A stretch of DNA of 64,000 bases from contig JBGVLX010000051.1 of NCBI GenBank assembly GCA_045124495.1, positions 6,050 through 70,049 on the forward strand, written 5' to 3'. Below the pieces are notes generated by a model. That model was given only the letters and a program-made list of their open reading frames with translations, was not told the origin of the DNA and did no database searches. Shown piece by piece: positions 26,843 through 35,312 of this stretch. This stretch comes from RGIG1668 sp045124495 (GTDB lineage: Bacteria; Bacillota; Clostridia; Lachnospirales; Lachnospiraceae). A program made the position numbers and the translations under genes. Positions within the stretch are counted from its first letter, which is position 1; every line of letters begins with the position of its first letter.

Positions 26843-26992
26843 CTACTTAGTTTCTTTGTGCAATGTGTGTGACTTACAGAACTTACAGTACTTCTTAGTT
26901 TCCATTCTGTCAGGATGTGTTTTCTTCTCCTTAGTCATGTTGTAATTACGTTGTTTACAATCTGTACATGCCAATGTGATCTTTACGCGCAC
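26843..26992 (-). CDS. rpmG: 50S ribosomal protein L33
   Basis: A 49-residue zinc-ribbon protein: RVKITLACTDCKQRNY at the N-terminus, CKFC near residue 38 and HTLHKETK at the end. Both CxxC pairs are present, so this is the zinc-binding form. The start codon is GTG at 26992, with GGAGGTGG eight bases upstream; no ATG is available. It is the first gene of the secE-nusG-rplK-rplA operon. Confidence 0.95.
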   Translation of the reverse strand: MRVKITLACTDCKQRNYNMTKEKKTHPDRMETKKYCKFCKSHTLHKETK

Positions 26993-27062
26993 AACTTCCA
27001 CCTCCAATGTGTTTTAATACTAATTTAAGGCATAAAAAAAAGACCTCTTCCATTGCGATAAT

Positions 27063-27092
27063 AGAATAACACAGGCCTCATAGCTAAGTCAA
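27063..27092 (-). promoter_or_regulatory. Sigma-A promoter of rpmG-secE-nusG-rplK-rplA
   Basis: On minus: TTGACT (27087-27092), an 18-base spacer, then TATTCT (27063-27068) preceded by TGT, giving a partly extended -10. The start would be near 27056, about 65 bases before the rpmG GTG. The 330 bases between rpmG and the FliD-like gene hold only this promoter and the plus-strand promoter at 27200. Confidence 0.6.
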
Positions 27093-27199
27093 GTAATTTT
27101 TACAAATAATTTCACTACTATTATTGCTGTTTTTAACGTTTCACATTCATCAATAGTAACCCTTATAAATAAAAATATTGTTTTTTCCTACGATTTTAC

Positions 27200-27228
27200 T
27201 AGACAATGCCTATAAAAACATTTATAAT
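27200..27228 (+). promoter_or_regulatory. Sigma-A promoter of the FliD-like gene
   Basis: TAGACA (27200-27205), 17 bases, TATAAT (27223-27228). This is a near-consensus housekeeping promoter, about 95 bases before the ATG at 27323. No sigma-D (flagellar) consensus is seen here, which is notable for a flagellin-cap-like gene. Confidence 0.7.
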
Positions 27229-27261
27229 ATAAGTAACTATAATAATTGGGGGGACTTTGAT

Positions 27262-27345
27262 TTGAAAAATACAAAGCAAGTGACAACCCATACGTGTCAT
27301 TACTATGAAAGGAGGCTGTTTTATGAATTTATTAAGTTCTTATAA
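27262..27345 (+). CDS. Possible 27-residue leader ORF overlapping the FliD-like gene
   Basis: TTG at 27262 is preceded at 8 bases by GGGGGG (27248-27253), a strong ribosome binding site. The frame runs 27 codons (LKNTKQVTTHTCHYYERR then LFYEFIKFL) and stops with TAA at 27343, 23 bases inside the next gene. If translated, it would carry ribosomes through the start region of that gene and could couple or modulate its initiation. It may be chance; no homologue is recognised. Confidence 0.3.
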   Translation: MKNTKQVTTHTCHYYERRLFYEFIKFL

Positions 27346-28582
27346 TTATTATACTCAGGCTTTCAGCCAGATATATACCAAACCAACTACCAAATATGAT
27401 ACCCACAAAAGTACAGAATTAAAAAATATATACAAAAAAATGGTATCTGCCAATAAACAGTCCCCTCTTTATAAAATTACACTTTCAGAAGATACCCAGA
27501 ATTATGTTCTTGGAATTAAAAGTGCGGCAGTGGAACTGAAAAATTTATCTTCTTTTTTATCTGATACAGATGACCCTATTTATGAAGATAAGACGCTCTA
27601 TTCTTCTGATGTCAACTTTGTGAAAGCACGGCTGACTACTGATGATTACTCCAAAATACCACAAAGTCTCTCCTTTGAAGTCCAGTCCCTTGCTACTTCA
27701 CAGAAAAATGAAGGTAAGATGCTATTAAAGGATTCTGCCAGTATTCATCCCGGCACTTATACTTTTGCCATCACAAAAGATGAGGAAACCTATCATTACC
27801 AGATTACCACAAAGAAGACGGATTCCAACCAGACAATTATGAAAAATTTAAAGAATTTTATTAATCAGTCCGATATCGGAATTAAAGCTTCTATAAAATA
27901 TGAAAAAGACCGCTGTGCCATGATTTTAGAATCCCAACGTACCGGTACAGAATTTCAGCTTTCTGATATTTCACCTTCTACCGGCATCGTATCCGGCATG
28001 AGGTTAAATAAAATTATTTCAGAAGCGACCTGTGCAGAGTTCACCATTAACGGAGACCCGAAGGTATCTGCTACCAATGAAATTACCATTAATAATTCCA
28101 TGGAAATTGATTTATTAGCTCCTACAAGCAAAGCTGTTTCCATCGACTTAGGTCTTGACAGCACAAGAATCATCGAAAAGGCAAAGGAATTCGTATCTTC
28201 TTATAATTATTTAAATTCTCTTGCTACGGAACATTTAGAAACCCAAAAAAGCGCGAAAAAGTTACTGACTGATATTGTATCTGTAACCGAACAGAATAAG
28301 GACGCTTTGGAACGTGCGGGACTTATGTTGGAAGAAGATGGTTCCATCCGTGTGGATGAATCCTTGCTGGTACAGGGCATTGAAAGTGGAGAATTCGTCG
28401 ATTTGTTCGCAGATATTTCTTCTTTTAAAAACGACATTATTAAAAAGGCAGACGCCTTATCCTTAGATCCAATGTCTTATGTGGATAAGAAACTTTTGAC
28501 CTATCCAAATTTTAGGCATTCTTTTCCTAATCCATACATGCCTTCCATGTATACCGGAATGCTATATAATCAGTATGTATAA
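27323..28582 (+). CDS. Orphan flagellar hook-associated protein 2 (FliD)-like protein
   Basis: The 419 residues resemble FliD in order. A region with PQSLSFEVQSLATSQKN (about 105-121) matches the FliD N-terminal domain. SIHPGTYTFAIT and repeated-beta segments (about 130-260) follow, then a helical C-terminal part with SSYNYLNSLATEH and LERAGLMLEEDGSIRVD. FliD caps the flagellar filament, but no other flagellar gene is in the window and the N- and C-terminal coiled coils are short. I therefore call it FliD-like rather than fliD. ATG 27323 follows AAAGGAGG. It stands alone between a sigma-A promoter and a terminator. Confidence 0.65.
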   Translation: MNLLSSYNYYTQAFSQIYTKPTTKYDTHKSTELKNIYKKMVSANKQSPLYKITLSEDTQNYVLGIKSAAVELKNLSSFLSDTDDPIYEDKTLYSSDVNFVKARLTTDDYSKIPQSLSFEVQSLATSQKNEGKMLLKDSASIHPGTYTFAITKDEETYHYQITTKKTDSNQTIMKNLKNFINQSDIGIKASIKYEKDRCAMILESQRTGTEFQLSDISPSTGIVSGMRLNKIISEATCAEFTINGDPKVSATNEITINNSMEIDLLAPTSKAVSIDLGLDSTRIIEKAKEFVSSYNYLNSLATEHLETQKSAKKLLTDIVSVTEQNKDALERAGLMLEEDGSIRVDESLLVQGIESGEFVDLFADISSFKNDIIKKADALSLDPMSYVDKKLLTYPNFRHSFPNPYMPSMYTGMLYNQYV

Positions 28583-28670
28583 CTAAGTCCACACATGGAT
28601 CCGTAAGGTGTAAGACCTGGCTATTTGACATGAAATATGTTTATTTGAACATGATGTTTCATCATAAAAA

Positions 28671-28689
28671 AACTCCCTATAAGGGAGTT
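28671..28689. terminator. Bidirectional terminator
   Basis: AACTCCC/GGGAGTT with loop TATAA, flanked by six A on the left and a long T run on the right. It ends the FliD-like transcript on plus and can end the aminotransferase transcript on minus (T run from the left-hand A tract). Confidence 0.9.
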
Positions 28690-28789
28690 TTTTTTATCTT
28701 AAATGAATCATTTCATTTTTATCATTTGGTCTCTATATAGAAAAATATCTAAATTTTCTCAAACCATAATACTTTAAAACATACTTCTA

Positions 28790-30061
28790 TTATTTGCTTT
28801 CCAACAATTTATTCACACCTGCAAGTTTTACACACAAGCAGAACAATTCAATTGCCTGGCTTAATTCGTCTAAAGATGGATAAGTTGGTGCAATACGGAT
28901 ATTGCTGTCTTTTGGATCCTTCTTATATGGGAATGTAGCACCGGCTCCAGTCATAACAACACCGGCTTCTTTTGCAAGTCGAACAGTTTCTTTTGCACAG
29001 CCTTCTAATGTATCCAACGCAATAAAGTATCCACCTTTCGGACTACACCAGCTTGCTAAACCTGTATCTTTTAATTCTTTATCCAACTTTTCTAATACAA
29101 GTGAGAACTTAGGTTTTAATTCTTCTGCCAATTTTGCCATGTGCACCTTAACATTTTCAGCATTCTTAAAATATTTTACATGACGCAACTGGTTTAATTT
29201 ATCATGACCGATTGTCTGAACCGTCATATGACTCTTAATTTCCTTGATATTAGCATCACTAGCTGCCATCATGGCAACACCTGCGCCTGGGAATGTAATC
29301 TTGGAAGTAGAGAAGAAATACATAATACGGTCTTCATTTCCGGCTTTTTTTGCCTCTGCAAAAATATCAAGTAAAGAAACTTCTTCAAAAATAGGATGCA
29401 CTCCATAAGCATTATCCCAGAAAATTCTGAAATCAGAAGCTGCTGTTTTCATAGATGCTAATCTCTTTACAGTTTCATCACTATAACAAATTCCCTGTGG
29501 ATTTGAATACAATGGAACACACCAGATACCTTTGATACTGTCATCTTTTGCTGCCAACTCTTCTACCACATCCATATCCGGTCCATCCTGAAGCATAGGA
29601 ACTGTAATCATTTCAACCCCTAAATCTTCACAAATAGCAAAATGTCTATCATAACCCGGTGCAGGACATAAGAACTTAACTTTTTCTAATTTGCACCATG
29701 GAGTATTTCCCAACGCACCAAATAAAAACAATCTGGTGAAAGAGTCATACATTAGATTCAAACTTGAATTTCCGCCAACGATAATATTTTTTTCTTCGAT
29801 TCCGGTTAAATCAGAAAAAATCTTCTTCATTTCAGGAATACCATCAAGAACACCATAGTTTCTCGCATCTAAACCTTCCTTTGTAGTATATTCTTCTAAA
29901 GAACCAAGCAAATCGTTCGTAATATCAAGCTGTGTTGGTGCAGGCTTTCCTCTTGACATATCTAAAGATAAATTTGCCTTCACATACTTATCATATTCTG
30001 CTTCCAATTCTTTTTTTAATGTCACTAATTCTTCTTTTGAATATTCTGTTATTTTAGCCAT
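28790..30061 (-). CDS. PLP-dependent aspartate-type aminotransferase
   Basis: Fold-type I aminotransferase of the group usually annotated as aspartate aminotransferase PF12897 type. About 423 residues: KPAPTQLDITNDLL at the N-terminus, then NPQGICYSDE (PLP-binding Asn region), FWDNAYGVHPIF, and the Schiff-base lysine in STSKITFPGAGVAM. The C-terminal small domain contains KGGYFIALDTL and RIAPTYPS. ATG 30061 has GAAAGGAAAG eight bases upstream; an in-frame upstream extension lacks one. The amino donor is inferred from family. Confidence 0.9.
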   Translation of the reverse strand: MAKITEYSKEELVTLKKELEAEYDKYVKANLSLDMSRGKPAPTQLDITNDLLGSLEEYTTKEGLDARNYGVLDGIPEMKKIFSDLTGIEEKNIIVGGNSSLNLMYDSFTRLFLFGALGNTPWCKLEKVKFLCPAPGYDRHFAICEDLGVEMITVPMLQDGPDMDVVEELAAKDDSIKGIWCVPLYSNPQGICYSDETVKRLASMKTAASDFRIFWDNAYGVHPIFEEVSLLDIFAEAKKAGNEDRIMYFFSTSKITFPGAGVAMMAASDANIKEIKSHMTVQTIGHDKLNQLRHVKYFKNAENVKVHMAKLAEELKPKFSLVLEKLDKELKDTGLASWCSPKGGYFIALDTLEGCAKETVRLAKEAGVVMTGAGATFPYKKDPKDSNIRIAPTYPSLDELSQAIELFCLCVKLAGVNKLLESK

Positions 30062-30272
30062 TTTATTCTTTCCTTTCTTAGCTATGCGAAATTCTAATCC
30101 CATTTCACACTTTTCCTAATGATTTTACTTTTAAATTCAAAATGTGTCAATATTTCATAGCTAAAAATTGATAGTTTTTTTCATCTTAAATTCTATTTTT
30201 TTATTTTTATCCATATATTACCATTTGTATTCCATATTTTCCTATACAATATTCTTTTTTTGAACTTCTTTC

Positions 30273-30298
30273 ACCAAATTATAAAATTATCATATATT
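30273..30298 (+). promoter_or_regulatory. Candidate sigma-K promoter of dpaA-dpaB-asnB
   Basis: AC (30273-30274), 16 bases, CATATATT (30291-30298), which fits the mother-cell sigma-K pattern mAC-N16-CATAnnnTA except for the last base. The likely start point is near 30305, about 25 bases before the dpaA TTG. spoVF is a sigma-K gene in Bacillus, in line with this reading. Confidence 0.5.
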
Positions 30299-30328
30299 GT
30301 AATGAAACATTATTTTAGGGGGCGCATT

Positions 30329-31105
30329 TTGTTTTCTTATGACTTTGGAATTTTTCCCTTTGACAAAAGATACGATTATTTGGAACACCTGTTAAGTTCT
30401 CTTGGCAGCGTATCAAGAATCACCAGCCTTCAGCAATGTGAATTAGCAAAACACCTGATTTTACCTATTCCTTTTTCAAAAGCGAATATAGAACCTAAGT
30501 TTTTTTGTCACATATTAAATTCCAATCAGATTATATGGGGTGGATTATTTCCTGATTATATCACTGATTTTTGTCATCATCATGGTATCTACTGCTATGA
30601 TTTCATGGAAAATGATGCTGTCGCAATCTATAATTCCATTGCCACAGCAGAAGGAGCAATCTGCGAAGCAATAAAAAAGAGTGATAAAAATCTTCATAAT
30701 GCAAACTGTCTTGTTGTTGGATATGGACGTTGTGGTAAAACCCTGGCACATAAACTATCCGGGTTAAATGCAAATGTAACCATTTGTTCCACCAAAGATT
30801 CCCATATCAGCGAAGCTTATACTTTTGGATATCAGGTGGAAAAAACCTCTTCCCTTTCACATATTGTACAAAATTTTGACTATATTTTTAATACTGCACC
30901 AAAGATTCTTTTTACAAAAGAAGTAATTGCAAATTTAAGTAGTCAATGCATCTATTTAGAGCTTGCTTCCGTTCCTTATGGAATTGATTTTAATGAAGCA
31001 AAAACTCAAAACAAAAAAGCATTTCTCTGCCCAGGACTTCCCGGAATTTACTCCCCAGAATCCTGTGCGCAGATTTTATTTCAATATATAAAGGAAGCGA
31101 TGTAA
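30329..31105 (+). CDS. dpaA: Dipicolinate synthase subunit A
   Basis: SpoVFA/DpaA, with DpaB, makes dipicolinic acid from dihydrodipicolinate in the mother cell. About 258 residues: an N-terminal dipicolinate-specific domain starting FSYDFGIFPFDKRYDYLEHL, then a Rossmann domain with VVGYGRCGKTLAHKL and a C-terminal FLCPGLPGIYSPE. I chose the TTG at 30329 because AGGGGG (30317-30322) lies 6 bases upstream and because it starts the protein at the conserved domain. An ATG at 30302 has no ribosome binding site. dpaB follows after 2 bases. Confidence 0.92.
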   Translation: MFSYDFGIFPFDKRYDYLEHLLSSLGSVSRITSLQQCELAKHLILPIPFSKANIEPKFFCHILNSNQIIWGGLFPDYITDFCHHHGIYCYDFMENDAVAIYNSIATAEGAICEAIKKSDKNLHNANCLVVGYGRCGKTLAHKLSGLNANVTICSTKDSHISEAYTFGYQVEKTSSLSHIVQNFDYIFNTAPKILFTKEVIANLSSQCIYLELASVPYGIDFNEAKTQNKKAFLCPGLPGIYSPESCAQILFQYIKEAM

Positions 31106-31107
31106 TT

Positions 31108-31704
31108 TTGTCCATAAATGGTTTAAAAATTGGAATTGGTCTTACCGGATCCTTTTGTACTTTCGAAAAAACCTTTCAACTGTTAGAACAATTAAAAAAG
31201 GAAGGTGCCATAGTAACCACCGTGTTCTCTCCTCTTTCCCAAACTGTAAAATGTCGTTTCGGAACCGGAGAAGAATTTCTTGAACGCGCCCATGAAATTA
31301 CCGAAAAATCTCCTATTACAACAATATCCGGAGCAGAACCCATCGGTCCAAAACACATGTTTGACATTTTTTTGATATTGCCCTGCACCGGAAATACTCT
31401 TGCGAAATTAGCAAATGGAATCGTAGACACCCCGGTTCTTATGGGAGCAAAAAGTCATTTAAGAAATGGAAATCCTTTGTTACTTTCTGTCTCCACCAAC
31501 GACGGCCTCAGCATGAATTTTAAAAATATAGGACTATTAATGAACATGAAGCATATCTTTTTCGTCCCTTTTTCCCAGGATAATCCGCAAGCAAAACCAA
31601 ATTCATTGATTGCGAACTACGATATGCTGATTCCAAGCATCAATGCAGCCTTAGAGAACAGGCAGCTACAGCCCGTTCTATCACAGACAACAGAAAGGAA
31701 GTGA
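31108..31704 (+). CDS. dpaB: Dipicolinate synthase subunit B
   Basis: SpoVFB/DpaB is the flavoprotein-fold subunit of dipicolinate synthase. The 198 residues include GIGLTGSFCTFEK at the N-terminus, PLSQTVKCRFGTG, LPCTGNTLAKLANGIVDTPV and FVPFSQDNPQAKPNS, all typical of the family. The start is TTG at 31108, with AAGGAAG upstream inside dpaA. The stop lies 5 bases before asnB. Confidence 0.94.
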   Translation: MSINGLKIGIGLTGSFCTFEKTFQLLEQLKKEGAIVTTVFSPLSQTVKCRFGTGEEFLERAHEITEKSPITTISGAEPIGPKHMFDIFLILPCTGNTLAKLANGIVDTPVLMGAKSHLRNGNPLLLSVSTNDGLSMNFKNIGLLMNMKHIFFVPFSQDNPQAKPNSLIANYDMLIPSINAALENRQLQPVLSQTTERK

Positions 31705-31709
31705 AATTA

Positions 31710-33554
31710 ATGTGTGGTATTGCCGGATTTGCCAATCTAAGCAATAATTTTCAAAATAGAGAAATCCAATCAAGAAATATAATCGACAAAATGAAAGATG
31801 CCCTTGGGCACCGTGGTCCCGATGACCGTGGAACCTACCTTGGAAAACATGCAGTTTTAGGTCATACCCGTCTTAGCATCATTGACTTATTAACGGGACA
31901 TCTGCCTCTTACCAGAATGTTTCGTGGTGCAAGATTTACAATTACCTACAACGGCGAAATCTATAACATGAAACCTCTAAAAAATGAATTGATAAAACTA
32001 GGCTACGATTTTATTACCGGTAGTGATGCGGAAGTGGCATTGATTGCATACATTGCTTACAAAGAAGAATTTATCACGAAATTAAATGGTATTTTTTCTT
32101 TCGCCATTTATGATGAAGAAAAAGAAAGTCTTTTATTATTTCGAGACCAACTGGGTGTGAAACCTTGCTTTTATGTTTACCAAAATGACACCCTGTATTT
32201 TGCCTCAGAAATCAAGGCATTGTTTGCCCATCCGGACATTCATCCTGTTCTGGATTCCAAAGGTCTTACGAAACTACTGGCCCTTGGACCTGCCAGACCT
32301 TGCGGAGATGGGATTTTTCAAAATGTATTAGAAATCCTTCCCGGACACTATCTGGAATTTAACAAAAGCGGGCTTTTTGACCATTGCTATTGGACTTTAA
32401 AAGCAAAAAAACATAAAGACTCCTACAAAGAAACCGTAGAAAAAGTTCGTTTTCTTCTGGAAGATTCTGTAAAACTTCAATTACTGTCTGATGTTCCAAT
32501 CAGTACCTTCCTATCTGGTGGCGTTGATTCCAGCATTGTGACAGCAATCGCTGCAAGAGAATTAAAAAAAGAAGGAACTCCCTTAAGCACCTATTCTTTT
32601 GATTTTACAGATAATCAAAAGTATTATCAGCAAAACGCCTTCCAGCCAAGTTTAGATCGTCCTTTTGTAGATATTATGGTAAATGAATATCATACCAACC
32701 ATACTTATCTTGAATGTGATTATACTTCATTATTCGACCATCTGGTTCCAGCCACCTTGGCTAGAGATTTTCCTTGTATGGCTGATGTAGAAGCTTCTTT
32801 ACTTTATTTTTGTAGGCTGGTTTCCCAAAATCATAAAGTAACACTAACCGGCGAATGTGCAGACGAAATCTTCGGTGGCTATCCTTGGTTTTTAAGATAC
32901 CAGACAGAAGAATTTGACAATTTCCCATGGTCAAATGACATGTCCTCCCGGGCTTTATTATTAAATAACGACCTTGCACAACTTCCACTGTTAGAATGTT
33001 CGAAAGAACATTATCAAAATACCCTATCGGAAGCTCCTATCTGCGAAGAAGATTTGGAAAATAATAAAATCCGGCAAATATCATACTTAAACATGCGCTG
33101 GTTTATGATTACTTTACTGGAAAGAATGGACCGGACCAGTATGAATAGCGGATTAGAGGCAAGGGTACCTTTTGCTGACTATAGAATTGTAGAATACCTT
33201 TACAATATTCCATGGGAAATGAAAGCCCATAATGGTAAAGAAAAAGGATTATTACGGGATGCTTTTTCCGACTTACTACCAGAACAAATTTTAAACCGAA
33301 AAAAAAGTCCTTATCCTAAAACATACCATCCGGCTTATGAAATGCGTCTGAAAGAAGAGCTATTAAATCTAATCAAAGACAGTAGTCAGCCAATCAATCA
33401 GATTCTGGATCGCAAAAAAGTGTTAAAGGTTATGGGAACCGATTTAGATTACTGTCATCCATGGTATGGCCAGCTTATGGCAGGACCACAGCTATTGGCT
33501 TATTATATTCAAATGAATGCATGGCTTAAAGTAATCAATCCAACCTTTGTGTAA
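31710..33554 (+). CDS. asnB: Asparagine synthase (glutamine-hydrolysing)
   Basis: Makes asparagine from aspartate, ATP and glutamine. The 614 residues have the N-terminal Cys2 nucleophile in MCGIAGF, the glutaminase motifs HRGPDDRG and TYNGEIYN, and the synthetase PP-loop SGGVDSS near residue 268. The start at 31710 (not an in-frame codon 9 bases upstream) is needed to expose Cys2; GAAAGGAAG precedes it. It is tightly linked to dpaB (5 bases), which is unusual: B. subtilis spoVF is followed by asd-dapG-dapA. It resembles AsnB/AsnO; a sporulation-specific role is inferred. Confidence 0.94.
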   Translation: MCGIAGFANLSNNFQNREIQSRNIIDKMKDALGHRGPDDRGTYLGKHAVLGHTRLSIIDLLTGHLPLTRMFRGARFTITYNGEIYNMKPLKNELIKLGYDFITGSDAEVALIAYIAYKEEFITKLNGIFSFAIYDEEKESLLLFRDQLGVKPCFYVYQNDTLYFASEIKALFAHPDIHPVLDSKGLTKLLALGPARPCGDGIFQNVLEILPGHYLEFNKSGLFDHCYWTLKAKKHKDSYKETVEKVRFLLEDSVKLQLLSDVPISTFLSGGVDSSIVTAIAARELKKEGTPLSTYSFDFTDNQKYYQQNAFQPSLDRPFVDIMVNEYHTNHTYLECDYTSLFDHLVPATLARDFPCMADVEASLLYFCRLVSQNHKVTLTGECADEIFGGYPWFLRYQTEEFDNFPWSNDMSSRALLLNNDLAQLPLLECSKEHYQNTLSEAPICEEDLENNKIRQISYLNMRWFMITLLERMDRTSMNSGLEARVPFADYRIVEYLYNIPWEMKAHNGKEKGLLRDAFSDLLPEQILNRKKSPYPKTYHPAYEMRLKEELLNLIKDSSQPINQILDRKKVLKVMGTDLDYCHPWYGQLMAGPQLLAYYIQMNAWLKVINPTFV

Positions 33555-33573
33555 CCTGAACTATTACAAGTAA

Positions 33574-33609
33574 AACTGCCCCTGCAAGTACAACTTGTCA
33601 AGGGCAGTT
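33574..33609. terminator. Terminator after asnB
   Basis: Stem AACTGCCC (33574-33581) with GGGCAGTT (33602-33609) and an inner CAAG/CTTG stem. It is followed on plus by TTAATATAT and on minus by TTTTAC, so it is moderate in both directions between convergent asnB and the M18 aminopeptidase gene. Confidence 0.7.
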
Positions 33610-33730
33610 AATATATGGTAAATTCCGTAAATTTTTTGTTGCACAATAAATTACGCGATACAAAAAAGAAACTGTATCATCCTATAAGGTCGAAGGCCAA
33701 AGGTATTTTTGCTCCTATGAAACCTACGGA

Positions 33731-35068
33731 TTAATCATTTATACTTAAAAACGCCTGATATCCTTTTACTGCTTCTTCCAAATCTTTTTTGCTTGTGACC
33801 TCCCAAGGAGAATGCATACTTAAAACAGCAATTCCGCTATCAATTACATTCATTCCATACAAAGCCATAATATAAGCAATGGTTCCACCGCCGCCTGCAT
33901 CTACTTTTCCAAGTTCCGCAGTTTGATACTTTACTTCTGCTTCATCCAATACCTTACGAAGTTTTGCAATATATTCTCCATTGGCATCATTGGAACCGGA
34001 TTTACCACGGGAGCCGGTATATTTATTAAATACCAGTCCTTTTCCTAAAAATGCTGCATTTCTCTTATCAAAAGAACCTGCATACAAAGGATCAAAACCT
34101 GCGCTTACATCGGAAGATAACATATTGGAATTTGCCAGTGTTCTTCTTAAAGTTAGTTCAGAAAATCCTCCCATCAATTCCAATATTTCAGCAATAAAGT
34201 TCTCGAAGAATTTAGACTGCATTCCGGTTGCACCTACACTTCCAATTTCCTCTTTATCTACCAAAAGACAGCATGCAGTTTTTTCTACTTTTTCTGTTTC
34301 TAAAAATCCCACAAGAGACGTAAATGCACAAACTCTGTCATCCTGTCCATATCCGATTACCATACTTCGGTCAAGTCCTAAATCTCTGGATTTTCCGGCT
34401 GGTACCACTTCTAATTCCGCTGAAAGGAAATCTTTTTCCTCAATTCCGTATTGTTCCTTTAATATATTTAACACATTTTTCTTTACAGTTTCTTTTTCTT
34501 CTTTTCCTAAGTCTTCCAATGCATTTAGACCAATTAATACATCCAGATGCTCGCCTTCAATTACCTTTGCAGCTTTCTTTTCCATCTGCTCCCCAGCTAG
34601 ATGAATCAATAAATCCGTAATGCAAAAAACAGGATCCTCCTCTTTTTCACCTATGGAAATTTCAACTACCTCACCATCTTTTTTTGCAACCACTCCGTGA
34701 ATTGCTAAAGGCAGTGTAACCCATTGATACTTCTTAATTCCACCATAATAATGGGTATCAAAATAAGCAAATCCACCTTCTTCATATAATGGATTCTGCT
34801 TCAAATCCAATCTAGGAGAATCAATGTGTGCCCCAAGAATATTCATTCCCTTTTCCATTGGAACAGTTCCAATTTGAAATAAAGCAATTGCTTTCTTCAT
34901 ATAAGTGGCATAAATCTTATCCCCTGCCTTTATGGGTGTTTTATTTTCGATAAAATCAGTTAAATTCTTATATCCTTTTTCTTTTGCCATCTTAACCGCA
35001 CGGGTAACACATTCTCTCTCCGTCTTCCCTTGGTCCAAAAACTCCTTATATTCTTTTGCAATCTCCAT
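33731..35068 (-). CDS. M18 family aminopeptidase
   Basis: Zinc aminopeptidase that removes N-terminal, often acidic, residues from peptides in the cytoplasm. The 445 residues include LGAHIDSPRLDLKQNPLY (metal-ligand His and Asp), DTHYYGGIKKYQW, LVDKEEIGSVGATGMQ (catalytic Glu pair) and GTIAYIMALYGMNVIDSGI near the C-terminus with SMHSPWEV. ATG 35068 follows AAAGGATG at about 8 bases. The gene stands alone. Confidence 0.93.
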   Translation of the reverse strand: MEIAKEYKEFLDQGKTERECVTRAVKMAKEKGYKNLTDFIENKTPIKAGDKIYATYMKKAIALFQIGTVPMEKGMNILGAHIDSPRLDLKQNPLYEEGGFAYFDTHYYGGIKKYQWVTLPLAIHGVVAKKDGEVVEISIGEKEEDPVFCITDLLIHLAGEQMEKKAAKVIEGEHLDVLIGLNALEDLGKEEKETVKKNVLNILKEQYGIEEKDFLSAELEVVPAGKSRDLGLDRSMVIGYGQDDRVCAFTSLVGFLETEKVEKTACCLLVDKEEIGSVGATGMQSKFFENFIAEILELMGGFSELTLRRTLANSNMLSSDVSAGFDPLYAGSFDKRNAAFLGKGLVFNKYTGSRGKSGSNDANGEYIAKLRKVLDEAEVKYQTAELGKVDAGGGGTIAYIMALYGMNVIDSGIAVLSMHSPWEVTSKKDLEEAVKGYQAFLSIND

Positions 35069-35170
35069 CTAAGTCATCCTTTCTAATAATTTTAATATCA
35101 ATCATACTACGAATAGATGCATTGTGATAAATCTTACACAATTTACAAAACCTACGAAAACCATTCCTTT

Positions 35171-35196
35171 GTAACTGTTCTCAAGTGAACAGTTAC
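35171..35196. repeat. Dispersed palindrome, copy 1
   Basis: GTAACTGTTC (35171-35180) and its perfect complement GAACAGTTAC (35187-35196), loop TCAAGT. The same core recurs at 37535-37564 and, with GGTTAC ends, at 45725-45756. It lies in the 244-base gap upstream of the M18 gene and has no T run, so it is not a standard terminator. Confidence 0.8.
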
Positions 35197-35267
35197 ATTC
35201 CTTTACTTTGTAAATGAACAATTTCTTATGATTTTTATATATCCTACCCATATTTTGCTACAAAAAC

Positions 35268-35293
35268 GACAGATATATGAATATATATCTGTC
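35268..35293 (-). terminator. Terminator of aspS
   Basis: Perfect 11-base stem GACAGATATAT/ATATATCTGTC with loop GAAT, followed on minus by GTTTTTG. It lies about 20 bases after the aspS stop. Confidence 0.75.
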
Positions 35294-35312
35294 ATTTTTC
35301 ATACTATTTCAA

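Noticed and set aside
33621..33720. GC-richer segment before the M18 gene stop, possible small RNA
   Set aside because: No promoter and no clear terminator of its own; too little to support.
33981..34604. Long plus-strand frame of 207 codons
   Set aside because: Lies antisense inside the M18 aminopeptidase gene, has no ribosome binding site and its product is low-complexity Ser/Pro-rich.
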